Positions 35,006 to 44,825 of a stretch of DNA of 57,193 bases are shown here, piece after piece. A program made the position numbers and the translations under genes. Below the pieces are notes generated by a model that was not told the DNA's origin, searched no databases, and saw only the letters and a list, made by a program, of their open reading frames with translations. Within the stretch, counting starts at the first letter, position 1. The number at the start of each line of letters is the position of its first letter. Origin of the DNA: an uncultured Paraprevotella sp. (GTDB lineage Bacteria; Bacteroidota; Bacteroidia; Bacteroidales; Bacteroidaceae); assembly GCA_900548345.1 (NCBI GenBank), contig URKA01000020.1, forward strand, positions 1-57,193, given 5' to 3'.

Positions 35006-35013
35006 CAAAGGTA
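35006..35013 (-). promoter_or_regulatory. Putative -7 element of the alpha-galactosidase gene
   Basis: Minus strand TACCTTTG, 55 bases upstream of the start codon. No clear -33 element. Confidence 0.4.
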
Positions 35014-35066
35014 TGTTGTTTTTTGTGAATATCCATCGGGGGGGGTATAATAAAAGTTAAAATAAA

Positions 35067-35098
35067 ACCGGAAAGGGGGCATTCAGTCCCTTTCCGGT
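35067..35098 (-). terminator. Terminator after the M16 peptidase gene
   Basis: 11-base perfect stem ACCGGAAAGGG / CCCTTTCCGGT (35067-35077 with 35088-35098). On the minus strand it is followed by TTTTATTTT. Confidence 0.85.
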
Positions 35099-35131
35099 AG
35101 ATAGATATTTGTTGTTCGTGTGTGAATCAGT

Positions 35132-37948
35132 TTACTTCTCTGGCGAGAATACGAGGTCGAGAATATCGGCGTTCTTGAAGAGCTTTTTGGCAAACTTCTG
35201 TATATCTTTCGGGGTCAGCCCTTTCAGAAGGTCTTCGTTGTTCTTCGGGTCGTCGTAGTTGACGCCGGTCTTATAGTAACTCATAAGTGTGCCCAACCAA
35301 TAGTTGTTGTGCGCCTTTTTCTGTTCTTCCTCTTTCAGGGTGTTCTTCACCACCTTGCCCAGTTCTTCTTCCGTCACTCCGTTGGCTATAATGTCATCAA
35401 CTTCCTTATAGATGAGCGGTTTCAGCTCTGCGGCCTTTTCGGGCTGGCAGTCAAACTGCATCATCATGGAGTAGGCGTTGTAAGGTTCGCGCGAAGCGGC
35501 TCCGCGCACTCCCACGCCGTAGGTTCCGCCCTGTTCCTCGCGGATGCTCTTGGTGTAACGGTTGTTGAGTATGTCACCCAGTACCGTTGTCATGAGGCTT
35601 TCCTTGACGGTGTATTTCATTTCCTTTCCGAAAGTGATGATGACCGTGGATTTCGGTGTTTCGAGCGGGATGAAGATTTCTTTCTCCACTTTTCCTTTCG
35701 GGCCGCGTACTTTACGGTCAATCCATTTTTCGTGGCGGTAGGTCGACGGGATGGCACCGATATATTTCTCGGTCATGGCCTGGGCCTCTTCTTTCTCTAT
35801 GTTGCCCACGATGAAGAAGGTAAAGTCGCTTGCATCGCAGAAGCGGTCGCGGTAGATTTTCTCCATACGGTCCAGCGTGATACGGTCCACATAATGGTCG
35901 TCAAAGAGTTGTACGCGCGGGTTGTAGTTTGTCGTGATGCGTGTGATGGAGTCGCTCATGATTTTGCGCGGCTGTCCTTCCATCTGTTTCACCTGTATAT
36001 GATTGCGTTCGATTTGTACGTTATGTGTCACGGAGTCGAAACGTGGTTGTACGAAGTGCAGATACACCATCTGCATCATGGTCTCAAAGTCTTTCGGAAT
36101 AGAACTACCCTGTATGTTTTCATACAAAGAGCTGAGTTTTACGTTGCACATCGCCTGCTTTCCTGTCAGCAACTTCTGGAAAGCTACGATGTCGTAGTCG
36201 CCAAGACCGTATGCCGGTACGAAGTTACCCAAGCTGGCAGCGGCAGGCAGAAGGTCGAGGTCATCGTACTGCGATGTGCCGCCCGGACTGTATGCAACCA
36301 ATGTAACGTCTTCTTTCTCAAAATCCGCCTTGCGGTAGATGACTTTGGCTCCGTTGCTTAATGTCCACTCTTCGGCATCGAATTGCGGTAATGTTTTGGT
36401 CTTTACGATTTTTCCGCTTTCGGGCTCCTTGTTGATGAGGTTGCCGTCGATGCTGTTGTCCTCGTAAGCGGCGATGGGTTTGCCTTCGTTCTCGGCCAGG
36501 ATGGCGAGTGTTTCTTCCTCGGTCAGGTGTGTGACTCCTTCACTCGGCCCAGAGATGAGGATGACGCGGTTGTCGGCCTTCCACCATTTCTTCACCTCGT
36601 CGGAAACTTCCTTGGCCGTGATGGTCGGAAGAATTTCCTTTACTGCGGCTACATAATCTTCCACGTCGGTGATACCTGTATTGTGGAGGAAATGTTCCTG
36701 CATTTCTTCGGCATAAGAGTCATTATGCGTCTTGTCCTTGTCCTTCAGCATAGATTCCAGATTGACCAGCGTGTTGGTCTTGATGCGGTTCAATTCGCTT
36801 TCGGTAAAACCGTGCTGGAACACCTTTTCGTGTTCTGCAAATGCGCCCTCAACGGCTTCCTTCTCCTGATTGGGCTTGGCTACAGCAGTGATGGCGTAGC
36901 AGTAGTATCCGCGAGCCAGTCCGCTGAACCCTACTGACGCACTCACATAGGGAGCCTTTCCGCTTTGTATGATTTCGCCGATGCGGTTTGACATCATTCC
37001 GTTGAAGAAACTTTGTAAGAGGCTTCTTTTAATGTCTCCATAAGTGATGTAACCCTTTCCGTCGCGTTCCTTGTCGCGGAAGGCGCGCAGGATTTCTATC
37101 CTTGACGATGTGGCTTCCTTGTCGGTGGCCAGGCAGAAGTACGTCTTCTCATGCGAGGGAATCTCAAAGAACGGACGGGGAGTCGGATTCTTGATGGCGG
37201 GGATGGATGAGAACACCTTCTTGATTTTCTCTTCCATCTTTTTCACGTCAAAATCACCTGCGATGGCAATGGCCTCCAGATCGGTGCGGTACCATTTGTG
37301 GTAGAAGTCACGTATGGTTTCAGGCTTGAAGGTCCGGATGACATCCATCGAGCCGATGACGTCGCGTACGGCATATTTGGAGTCCTTGAACAGCACGGGC
37401 ATTTGTTGTCTGTTGATGCGTAATGCGCTGCTGTTGCGCGTGCGCCACTCTTCCGTAATGACCCCTCTTTCCTTATCTATCTCGTCTTCAGCCAGCGTAA
37501 GGTAGTATGACCAGTCGTGCAGGATGAGCAGACAAGTGTCGGTAAGGGCTTCGTCGGCCATGGGGACATCGCTGATGTTATACACCGTTTCCTGTTGTGT
37601 GGTGTAGGCGTTCAGGTTGCCTCCGAATGAGATTCCGTGTCGTTCCAGAGTAGATATCATGGAGTTTTCGGGGAAGTTCTTGCTGCCGTTGAATGCCATG
37701 TGTTCCAGGAAGTGTGCCAGACCGTTCTGGTCGTCGTTTTCCAACAGTGCTCCGGCGTCACGGATGATGAAGAAGCTGGCGCGGTCTTTCGGCTCTTCGT
37801 TGTGTCTGAGATAATAAGTAATCCCGTTAGGGAGCTTCCCGATGAGCACATTCGGGTCTGCCGGCAGTTTCTTGTTCCAGTCGATGGGTTGTGCGAATCC
37901 CATGAGGCTGCAAACGAAACATGCGAGCAAAAGGATTTTCTTTTTCAT
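35132..37948 (-). CDS. M16-family (insulinase-like) zinc peptidase
   Basis: 938 residues, exported (signal peptide KKKILLLACFVCSLMGFAQ). Two M16 halves. The N-terminal half carries the inverted zinc motif HFLEH (GLAHFLEHMAFNG) and the downstream Glu in EIDKERGVITEE. The second half lacks the motif and is structural. Probably degrades peptides in the periplasm. Start at ATG 37948 as it begins the signal peptide. Single-gene unit with its own terminator. Confidence 0.93.
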   Translation of the reverse strand: MKKKILLLACFVCSLMGFAQPIDWNKKLPADPNVLIGKLPNGITYYLRHNEEPKDRASFFIIRDAGALLENDDQNGLAHFLEHMAFNGSKNFPENSMISTLERHGISFGGNLNAYTTQQETVYNISDVPMADEALTDTCLLILHDWSYYLTLAEDEIDKERGVITEEWRTRNSSALRINRQQMPVLFKDSKYAVRDVIGSMDVIRTFKPETIRDFYHKWYRTDLEAIAIAGDFDVKKMEEKIKKVFSSIPAIKNPTPRPFFEIPSHEKTYFCLATDKEATSSRIEILRAFRDKERDGKGYITYGDIKRSLLQSFFNGMMSNRIGEIIQSGKAPYVSASVGFSGLARGYYCYAITAVAKPNQEKEAVEGAFAEHEKVFQHGFTESELNRIKTNTLVNLESMLKDKDKTHNDSYAEEMQEHFLHNTGITDVEDYVAAVKEILPTITAKEVSDEVKKWWKADNRVILISGPSEGVTHLTEEETLAILAENEGKPIAAYEDNSIDGNLINKEPESGKIVKTKTLPQFDAEEWTLSNGAKVIYRKADFEKEDVTLVAYSPGGTSQYDDLDLLPAAASLGNFVPAYGLGDYDIVAFQKLLTGKQAMCNVKLSSLYENIQGSSIPKDFETMMQMVYLHFVQPRFDSVTHNVQIERNHIQVKQMEGQPRKIMSDSITRITTNYNPRVQLFDDHYVDRITLDRMEKIYRDRFCDASDFTFFIVGNIEKEEAQAMTEKYIGAIPSTYRHEKWIDRKVRGPKGKVEKEIFIPLETPKSTVIITFGKEMKYTVKESLMTTVLGDILNNRYTKSIREEQGGTYGVGVRGAASREPYNAYSMMMQFDCQPEKAAELKPLIYKEVDDIIANGVTEEELGKVVKNTLKEEEQKKAHNNYWLGTLMSYYKTGVNYDDPKNNEDLLKGLTPKDIQKFAKKLFKNADILDLVFSPEK

Positions 37949-37978
37949 AAGTTCTGAATATAAATGTTTATATGACTG

Positions 37979-37986
37979 CAAATGTA
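37979..37986 (-). promoter_or_regulatory. Putative -7 element of the M16 peptidase gene
   Basis: Minus strand TACATTTG (TAnnTTTG), 30 bases upstream of the start codon. No -33 match. Confidence 0.4.
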
Positions 37987-38019
37987 CGATATTATCTGCG
38001 GATGATGTTGTTTTTTAGC

Positions 38020-39684
38020 TTATTTTAATGTGCTCTCGTCCTTCTTGCGGATTTCCACGCGACGGATTTTCCCGCTGATGGTCTTGGGCAGTTCGTCCAC
38101 GAATTCGATTACGCGCGGATACTTGTAAGGGGCAGTCACCGTCTTTACGTGGTCCTGAAGCGTCTTGGCCAAATGCTCCTTGTTAGATGTGCGGTATTCT
38201 TTCGCCAGTACGACGGTGGCTTTGACTATCTGTCCCCGGATTTCGTCCGGGACTCCTGTAATGGCACATTCCACTACTGCAGGATGCGTCATGAGGGCGC
38301 TTTCCACCTCGAACGGACCTATGCGGTAACCGGAACTTTTGATGACATCATCCACACGGCCCACGAACCAGTAATAACCGTCTGCATCCCGCATGGCCAC
38401 ATCGCCTGTGTAGTAGATTCCGTCGTGCCACACTTCTTTGGTCAGCTCAGGGTTGCGGTAATATTCCTTGAACAGTCCGAGCGGTTTGCCGTGGGTGGTG
38501 CGTATGACAATCTGTCCTTGTTCTCCGGGGGCTGCGCTTGTGCCGTCGGTCTTCAGCAAATCTACGTCATACTGTGGGTTAGGTACGCCCATTGAGCCCG
38601 GTTTCGGTTTCATCCATGGGAATGTCGCGATACTTAGTGTGGTCTCGGTCTGTCCGAAACCTTCCATCAGTTTGATGCCCGTAAGGCGGTGGAATGTTTC
38701 GTACACGGCCGGGTTCAACGCTTCGCCTGCGATGGTGCAGTATTGCAGCGACGAGAGGTCGTATTTCGTAAGGTCCTCGCGGATGAGGAAGCGGAACACG
38801 GTGGGCGGTGCGCACAGTGACGTGATATGGTAATCCTGTATCAGTTGCAGGAAGTCCTGCGGGTGGAACTTTTCATGGTCGTAGACAAAGACTGTGGCTC
38901 CGGCAATCCATTGCCCGTAGAGTTTGCCCCACACGGCTTTTCCCCATCCTGTGTCGGCCACGGTCAGGTGCAGGCTGTCTTTGTGAAGGTTGTGCCAGAA
39001 GCAGCCCGTAGCGATATGGCCGAGCGGATAAGTAAAGTCGTGGGCCACCATTTTGGGCTCGCCTGTGGTACCGGATGTGAAGTACATCAGCGATATGTCG
39101 TCGTTGCGGTTGGCGGCTGCCGGTCGGACGAATGGTTGTGCCTCCAGCACTCCCTTTTGGAAATCCTTGAAATTCTGCGGAATGACAGGTCCTGCCGATA
39201 CCAGATGCTGTACTGATGGAGAGAAGGGGAGCGATTCGCGTACATGTTGTAAGATTGGTTCTTCGCCGGCGCATACAATCATTTTGATGCTTGCTGCGTT
39301 GTTCCGGTAAATGATGTCTTTACCGGTAAGCAGGTGGGTGGCGGGAATGGCCACCGCGCCAATCTTGTGCAGTGCGATGATGGAGAACCAGAATTCGTAG
39401 CGTCGCTTGAGAATCAGCATGACCATGTCGCCGTGTCCGATGCCTAAAGACTGGAAGAAAGAGGCGGTGCGGTCGGTATAGTCTTTCAGTTCACCGAAAG
39501 TGAAGTCATGATGCACGCCGTGGTCGTTGGTCCAGCATAGCGCGATTTTGTCGGGGTCTTCTTTTGCCCATGCGTCCACCACATCATAGCCGAAGTTAAA
39601 GTGTTCGGGAACCTTGATGCGGAAGTTGTGTATGAAGTCTTCCTGCGACTGAAAGGAGGTCTGTTCTAAAAATCTTTCCAACAT
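38020..39684 (-). CDS. AMP-forming acyl-CoA synthetase (acetyl/medium-chain type)
   Basis: 554 residues. It activates a carboxylic acid with ATP and joins it to CoA. P-loop YFTSGTTGEPKMVAH near residue 196, EGFGQTETTLS near 340, YTGDVAMRDADGYYWFVGRVDDVIKSSGYRIGPFEVE near 425 and the catalytic Lys in ISGKIRRVEIRKKD at the end. No N-terminal signal, so cytoplasmic. The acid (acetate, propionate, or medium-chain) cannot be read from sequence. 58 bases downstream of mutS2 on the same strand. Confidence 0.88.
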   Translation of the reverse strand: MLERFLEQTSFQSQEDFIHNFRIKVPEHFNFGYDVVDAWAKEDPDKIALCWTNDHGVHHDFTFGELKDYTDRTASFFQSLGIGHGDMVMLILKRRYEFWFSIIALHKIGAVAIPATHLLTGKDIIYRNNAASIKMIVCAGEEPILQHVRESLPFSPSVQHLVSAGPVIPQNFKDFQKGVLEAQPFVRPAAANRNDDISLMYFTSGTTGEPKMVAHDFTYPLGHIATGCFWHNLHKDSLHLTVADTGWGKAVWGKLYGQWIAGATVFVYDHEKFHPQDFLQLIQDYHITSLCAPPTVFRFLIREDLTKYDLSSLQYCTIAGEALNPAVYETFHRLTGIKLMEGFGQTETTLSIATFPWMKPKPGSMGVPNPQYDVDLLKTDGTSAAPGEQGQIVIRTTHGKPLGLFKEYYRNPELTKEVWHDGIYYTGDVAMRDADGYYWFVGRVDDVIKSSGYRIGPFEVESALMTHPAVVECAITGVPDEIRGQIVKATVVLAKEYRTSNKEHLAKTLQDHVKTVTAPYKYPRVIEFVDELPKTISGKIRRVEIRKKDESTLK

Positions 39685-39742
39685 ATATTATAATAGTATT
39701 GCTTCTGTGTAATGGTGATTGTTTGTGCGCATCATTGGCGGG

Positions 39743-42298
39743 TCAGCTTAAATCGACCACCGTGATGCCTGCTCCTCCGAACTGTACATGCTCGTCGCGA
39801 CAGTCTTTTACTCCTGATACCGTGCGGAGATATTGGCGGATAAGTGTCCGCAGGATGCCGGACCCTGTTCCGTGCAGGATTCTGACGCGGGCGATACCCA
39901 GCAGGATGGCGTCGTCGATGAAATAGGTCACGGCATTGAGTGCCTCGTCGCCGCGCATGCCCCTTACGTCGATGTCTTGTTTGAAATGGAGTTTCTTTTC
40001 GTATACGGCATCCCGTGTCTGTTTGCTGACGTATGTGGCAACCATGGGCTGTTCTTCCCGTTTCGGCGGTACGGCGCGTTCCAGGCGGTCGGCTTTCACG
40101 TTCGTGCGCATCATGCCGAATGTGACGATGGCTGTTTTGCCGTCGGTTTCCTCTATGGTGCCCACGGTGGTCTGTCCTTTGATGCGTACCGTATCGCCAG
40201 GCTGCAGCGGGCGTTGTTGTTCTTCCGCCTTGCGTTCGGCTTCCAGCGACTCGTCTTCCCGTCGTTTCCGTTCGCGTTCGGCCTGTCCCGCTTTCTTTTC
40301 CTTGCGTTCGGCCTGACGTTTTTTCCGTTCCTGCAACTGTTGCATCTTGCGGGCAATCTTGTCCGCTTCCTGTTCTTTTCCGATGTCCGCAATGCTGTCT
40401 TTGAAATCAGTCAGTTCTTGCCGTATGCTGCGTGTCTTTTCTTTTTCGGCCTGTGCCTCGCGGATACCTTTGATGGTATGTTCTATTTTGGCGTTTGATT
40501 CCTTCAGCAGTTGTTCGGCATCTTCTTTGGCTTTTCGCAGTATTTCCTTACGGTTGCGGTGCAGTTCCTCGATTTCCGCCTCGTAGCGTGCGATGGTTCT
40601 TTCCATCTCCTTCTCTTTGAGGTGTATGTTCTGCCGTTTGTTTTCCCAATACCGTTTGTCCCTCACGATATCCTGAAGATACTTGTCGGCGTTGATATAT
40701 TCGCGTCCCACGATGTCGGACGCATCGGCGATGACTTCTTCCGGAAGTCCTGTCTTACGGGCAATCTCGACGGCGAATGAGCTTCCGGGGTTACCGATTT
40801 GGAGCTGGAACAGGGCTTGCATCTGCTGTCGGTCGTAGAGCATGGCACCGTTTACCACACCTTCGTGGTCCTCGGCAAAGTGCTTCAGGTTCTGGTAATG
40901 GGTGGTGATGATACCGAATGTCTTTTTCTGGTTGAAACGTTTCAGTACGGCTTCGGCTATTGCACCGCCGATTTGCGGTTCGGTGCCTCCTCCGAATTCG
41001 TCTATCAACAATAAACTCTTGCCGTTGCAGTGCTTCATCATGTTTTTCATGTTGAGCAGATGGCTTGAGTATGTACTGAGGTCATCTTCTATGCTCTGTT
41101 CGTCTCCGATGTCGATGAAGATGCTGTCGAACATTCCTGTCCGTGAGTTTTCCCCGATGGGCACAGGAAGTCCGCATTGCAGCATGTATTGTATGAGTCC
41201 TGCTGTTTTCAGGCAGACTGATTTGCCACCGGCGTTCGGACCGGAGATGATAAGGATACGCTGTTTTCCGCTCAACTCTATATCGAGAGGGACTATCTTT
41301 TTCCCGTGTCTGATGAGCGAGAGGCGCAGCAGGGGATGGCATGCCATTGTCCAGTCGATGAGCGGGGCATCTTTGATGTCCGGTGCTATCGCTTCTATCT
41401 GTTGTGCCAGATGAGCTTTGGCGCGGATGAAATCTATCTCGGCCAAGAACTCGTAGGATTGTAGAATCTCCGTATGGAGCGGGCGTATCTGTTCGGTAAA
41501 ATCCTGCAGGATGCGGATGATTTCCCGTCGTTCCTCACCTTCCAGTTCACGGATGCGGTTGTTGGCTTCCACCACTTCGGCCGGTTCGATGAAGACTGTA
41601 CGTCCTGTGGCCGATTCATCGTGTACGATACCCTTGATTTTACGTTTCAGTGCCGGTGCCACAGGGATTACCAGACGGCCGTCGCGCATGGTCGGTGCCA
41701 CGTCCTTTTCCACAACGCCTTCTTGCTGTGCATTGCGCAGTATGGCGTGGAGTGTACGTGATATTCCGCTTTCAACAGACGAAAGTTCCCGGCGGATACG
41801 AAGCAGTTCGGGGGAAGCATTATCCTTGATTTTTCCGTATTTGTCTATGATGCCGTCGATACGGCGTATGATTTGCGGGAATACGGATATGTCTTGCGTC
41901 AGCCGTTTCAGGGCCGGGTAACGCCCCTGGTTCCCGTTGTTTGCATGTTCGTCGTTGTCGTCTTCCTGATTAAGGAAAGCTACGATGGCGGCAATGGTCG
42001 CCAGCGAGCGTTTCAGGTCGAACAGTTCCGTTTCTTCAAGGTAAGTTCCTTGTATGCGTATGCGTCTGACAGCAGGCCTTACGTCGTAAAAGTCCTGGTC
42101 GGGAAAGGCTTCTTCGCTTTCCATGATGTGCAGAAATTCGCGTGTGTGTTCCTGCAGTTCCCGTAACGTGTGTACGTCGGTGATGAATTTCATCTTGTCC
42201 GTACGCTCTTTTCCTAAGGGGCTCAGGCAATGTTTGCCGAGTAGCTCACGTATTTCGTCGAAACCGATTTTCTGTTCAAAATTCAGCGGGTATATCAT
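39743..42298 (-). CDS. mutS2: Endonuclease MutS2 with Smr domain
   Basis: 851 residues. MutS-like core: clamp and lever helices, then ATPase with Walker A ISGPNAGGKSVCLKTAG and Walker B SLLLIDEFGGGTEPQIGG. A long charged coiled coil (residues 510-660, very rich in Glu, Lys, Arg) leads to a C-terminal Smr nuclease domain (DVRGMRGDEALNAVTYFIDDA ... RILHGTGSGILR). It lacks the mismatch-recognition domains of MutS. Such proteins act on branched DNA or on collided ribosomes; which applies here is unknown. Confidence 0.95.
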   Translation of the reverse strand: MIYPLNFEQKIGFDEIRELLGKHCLSPLGKERTDKMKFITDVHTLRELQEHTREFLHIMESEEAFPDQDFYDVRPAVRRIRIQGTYLEETELFDLKRSLATIAAIVAFLNQEDDNDEHANNGNQGRYPALKRLTQDISVFPQIIRRIDGIIDKYGKIKDNASPELLRIRRELSSVESGISRTLHAILRNAQQEGVVEKDVAPTMRDGRLVIPVAPALKRKIKGIVHDESATGRTVFIEPAEVVEANNRIRELEGEERREIIRILQDFTEQIRPLHTEILQSYEFLAEIDFIRAKAHLAQQIEAIAPDIKDAPLIDWTMACHPLLRLSLIRHGKKIVPLDIELSGKQRILIISGPNAGGKSVCLKTAGLIQYMLQCGLPVPIGENSRTGMFDSIFIDIGDEQSIEDDLSTYSSHLLNMKNMMKHCNGKSLLLIDEFGGGTEPQIGGAIAEAVLKRFNQKKTFGIITTHYQNLKHFAEDHEGVVNGAMLYDRQQMQALFQLQIGNPGSSFAVEIARKTGLPEEVIADASDIVGREYINADKYLQDIVRDKRYWENKRQNIHLKEKEMERTIARYEAEIEELHRNRKEILRKAKEDAEQLLKESNAKIEHTIKGIREAQAEKEKTRSIRQELTDFKDSIADIGKEQEADKIARKMQQLQERKKRQAERKEKKAGQAERERKRREDESLEAERKAEEQQRPLQPGDTVRIKGQTTVGTIEETDGKTAIVTFGMMRTNVKADRLERAVPPKREEQPMVATYVSKQTRDAVYEKKLHFKQDIDVRGMRGDEALNAVTYFIDDAILLGIARVRILHGTGSGILRTLIRQYLRTVSGVKDCRDEHVQFGGAGITVVDLS

Positions 42299-42320
42299 AA
42301 CCGTGTGTCGTATTGCGGCA

Positions 42321-42328
42321 CAAAGTTA
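42321..42328 (-). promoter_or_regulatory. Putative -7 element of mutS2
   Basis: Minus strand TAACTTTG, 22 bases upstream of the start codon. No -33 match. Confidence 0.4.
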
Positions 42329-42370
42329 GTAAAAACTGCGGGTAATGCTGCCGATTTGTGAGAAAAGAAG

Positions 42371-42410
42371 ACTCCCCGATACGAAAATGACGTGTCGGGG
42401 AGTGTTTTTT
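42371..42410. terminator. Terminator between the inositol synthase and mutS2 genes
   Basis: 13-base stem with one G-U pair (42371-42383 with 42391-42403) and a run of six T on the plus strand. On the minus strand, 27 bases past the inositol synthase stop, the trailing tract is CTTCTTTTCT. Confidence 0.75.
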
Positions 42411-42437
42411 GAATATAAATGTTGGTGGAATATCCGT

Positions 42438-43727
42438 TTAGTCGAGATAGCTGGGAGCTTCTTCACCAATCATCTGACGCAGGGCCTGCTTGAAGATTCT
42501 CCACTGTTGGAACAGGTCGTGTTCGGGTTCGTGCTCGTGGTCGTGCATCGGGCTCTTGCAGAAGAATGACAGCCAGCACTGGATGCCGCACAAGCCGGCA
42601 CGCAAGGCCAGGTCGGAGAACAATACGAGGTCGAGTGCGATGGGAGCGGCCAGAATGGAGTCGCGGCACAGGAAGTTGACTTTGATTTCCATCGGGTAGC
42701 CCATCCATCCGAAGATGTCGATGTTGTCCCATGCTTCCTTGTTATCCTTGCGGGGAGGATAATAATTGATGCGTACCTTATGGTATACGTCACCGTAGAG
42801 GTCGGGGAACTTTTCAGGTTCGAAGATGTTCTCGATAACGGAGAGCTTGCTCACTTCCTTGGTCTTGAAGTTGGCCGGGTCGTCCAGCACTTCACCGTCG
42901 CGGTTGCCAAGTATGTTGGTCGAGAACCATCCGTTTACGCCCAGCATACGGGTCTTGAACATCGGTGCAAGTACGGTCTTCATCAATGTCTGTCCGCTCT
43001 TGAAGTCTTTACCGGAGATAGGCACGTTCTTCTGTTTTGAGAATTCCCACATGGCCGGGATGTCCACACAAAGGTTGGGGGCACCCATGATGAACGGCGC
43101 GCCTTCGGCGATGGCGGCGTATGCGTAGCACATGCTTGGGGATACATGTTCCGTGTCATTGGCTTTCATGGCAGCTTCCAAAGAAGCCAGAGAGGCATGA
43201 ACCTCGCATTCGGGGATGTAGATTTCGGTGCTGGCAGCCCACAATACAGCGATGCGCTCGCATTGGTTTGCAGCCTTGAAGTCGCGGATGTCCTGACGCA
43301 GCTGCTCTACCATGTCCCAACGTGTGGCCGCATTCTTGATGTGCGTGCCGTTCAGACGTTTGGCCCAGTTATGGTCGAATGCCGCAGGCATCGGCGTGAT
43401 GGCTTCCAGTTCTTCTTTCACAGGATTGATGTCCTTTTCTTTCAGCACCTCTGCATAGAGTGCCGCCTGATAAGCGTTTTCAGGGAAAATGTCCCATCCG
43501 CCGAAAACGATGTCGTTCAAGTCGGCCAAAGGTACGATATCCTTGATGAGTTTTTCCTTATTGTCTTGTGTCTTCATCTTGGCCATCTGGCTGATGGAGC
43601 CGACGGGCTTGGACAACCCACGGCGTGCAGAGAGCACTCCTGTAATCATTGTAGTGGCTACTGCGCCTCCTACACCTACTACTAAAACGCCTAATTTTCC
43701 TGAGGCTTGTGCTATTTCCTTTTCCAT
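42438..43727 (-). CDS. ino1: Myo-inositol-1-phosphate synthase
   Basis: 429 residues. It converts glucose-6-phosphate to inositol-3-phosphate with NAD, the first step to inositol lipids. NAD-binding start VLVVGVGGAVATTMITG, then DIVFGGWDIFPENAYQAA, GAPFIMGAPNLCVDIPAM, SGKDFKSGQTLMKTVLAPMF and NGWFSTNILGNRDGEVLDDP, all family signatures. In Bacteroides the gene is known to sit with phosphatidylinositol synthesis genes; here it stands alone, next to a divergent AraC regulator and mutS2. Confidence 0.95.
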   Translation of the reverse strand: MEKEIAQASGKLGVLVVGVGGAVATTMITGVLSARRGLSKPVGSISQMAKMKTQDNKEKLIKDIVPLADLNDIVFGGWDIFPENAYQAALYAEVLKEKDINPVKEELEAITPMPAAFDHNWAKRLNGTHIKNAATRWDMVEQLRQDIRDFKAANQCERIAVLWAASTEIYIPECEVHASLASLEAAMKANDTEHVSPSMCYAYAAIAEGAPFIMGAPNLCVDIPAMWEFSKQKNVPISGKDFKSGQTLMKTVLAPMFKTRMLGVNGWFSTNILGNRDGEVLDDPANFKTKEVSKLSVIENIFEPEKFPDLYGDVYHKVRINYYPPRKDNKEAWDNIDIFGWMGYPMEIKVNFLCRDSILAAPIALDLVLFSDLALRAGLCGIQCWLSFFCKSPMHDHEHEPEHDLFQQWRIFKQALRQMIGEEAPSYLD

Positions 43728-43937
43728 TTTAATTTAAAAGTTGTTTTAAGTAATTATGAACCGTTATATGCGGCTTTCTAAATATGCAAAGTTTGGTCTT
43801 TATTCTTAGAAACCCAAATACGAAAAAGTTGGATTTCTATTTTGGAACACTTGTAGCGAAAAATGAGACACCAATCGTAAATGATTAGGTCAAATCAAAA
43901 GGATAAACTTCATTAATTTGCATGTGAATTAAAACGG

Positions 43938-44825
43938 ATGAAAATAAAAGACCATATATCTTTGCCCGACGGGGATTTCGGCATATTGAAAAAGTACACG
44001 ATGCTTTTCGACGGCGAGGTGGCACTCGTCCGCAATCCGGCCAACAACATGGGGGACGCTACGATGAAAGTGGAATGGGTAACGGTCATCATGGTGGTGG
44101 CCGGCAGCATAACCTGTTGTATCAATGAGGAAGATGTGTGCCTGCATGAACGTGACCTGTTGATGCTGGCGCCGAATTTCGTGATTACACGTAAGACAAA
44201 GTCGGATGATTTTCATTGCAAGTGCTTGTGCTTTTCCAAGAGTCTTCTGGAAAAGTCGGTGAGTTATTCCTCATTCAACTGGGATTCCATTTCGTTTCTG
44301 ATGCAGCATCCGGTGTTGAGGCTCATGGAAAAGGAATATGAAATGTTTCTTCTTTTCTACTCCTTGTTGGAGTTCAAGCTCGAAAACCAGAATACGGTCT
44401 GTTACCGCGAGGCGACCCAATGCCTTGTGAGGGCGTTCCTGTATGAGCTTTGCGGGGTGTTGGACCGTTATGTGCCGATGGAGCGAAACGGATATTCGTT
44501 GGGACGCAATCTTTTCAAAGGGTTCTTAGACATCCTTTCGGCAAGCTATCCCAAGCCCCGTTCCGTGTCGTACTATGCCGAACAGTTGAACGTGACGCCT
44601 AAGTATCTGTCTACCGTATGTAAGCAGCACTGCGGGCAGACAGCTTCGGAAATGATCAACAAGTTTGTGATGAAGGATATTTCCTATCTTCTTACCCATT
44701 CGGACAAGAGTATCAAGGAAATCATGGTGGAACTGGATTTCCCGTCCCTTTCGTTTTTCGGGAAATATGTGAAGAAACATTTCGGGATGGGGCCGAGGTC
44801 GCTTCGCGCCAAAGGGTCAACCTAA
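43938..44825 (+). CDS. AraC-family transcription regulator
   Basis: 295 residues. N-terminal cupin-like ligand domain (VTVIMVVAGSITCCINEEDVCLHERDLLML) and C-terminal AraC DNA-binding domain (SVSYYAEQLNVTPKYLSTVCKQHCGQTASEMINKFVMK, then SIKEIMVELDFPSLSFFGKYVKKHFG). Soluble. Divergent from ino1 (210 bases apart), so a role in its control is possible but unproven. Its last 9 bases overlap the convergent ZIP gene. Confidence 0.87.
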   Translation: MKIKDHISLPDGDFGILKKYTMLFDGEVALVRNPANNMGDATMKVEWVTVIMVVAGSITCCINEEDVCLHERDLLMLAPNFVITRKTKSDDFHCKCLCFSKSLLEKSVSYSSFNWDSISFLMQHPVLRLMEKEYEMFLLFYSLLEFKLENQNTVCYREATQCLVRAFLYELCGVLDRYVPMERNGYSLGRNLFKGFLDILSASYPKPRSVSYYAEQLNVTPKYLSTVCKQHCGQTASEMINKFVMKDISYLLTHSDKSIKEIMVELDFPSLSFFGKYVKKHFGMGPRSLRAKGST

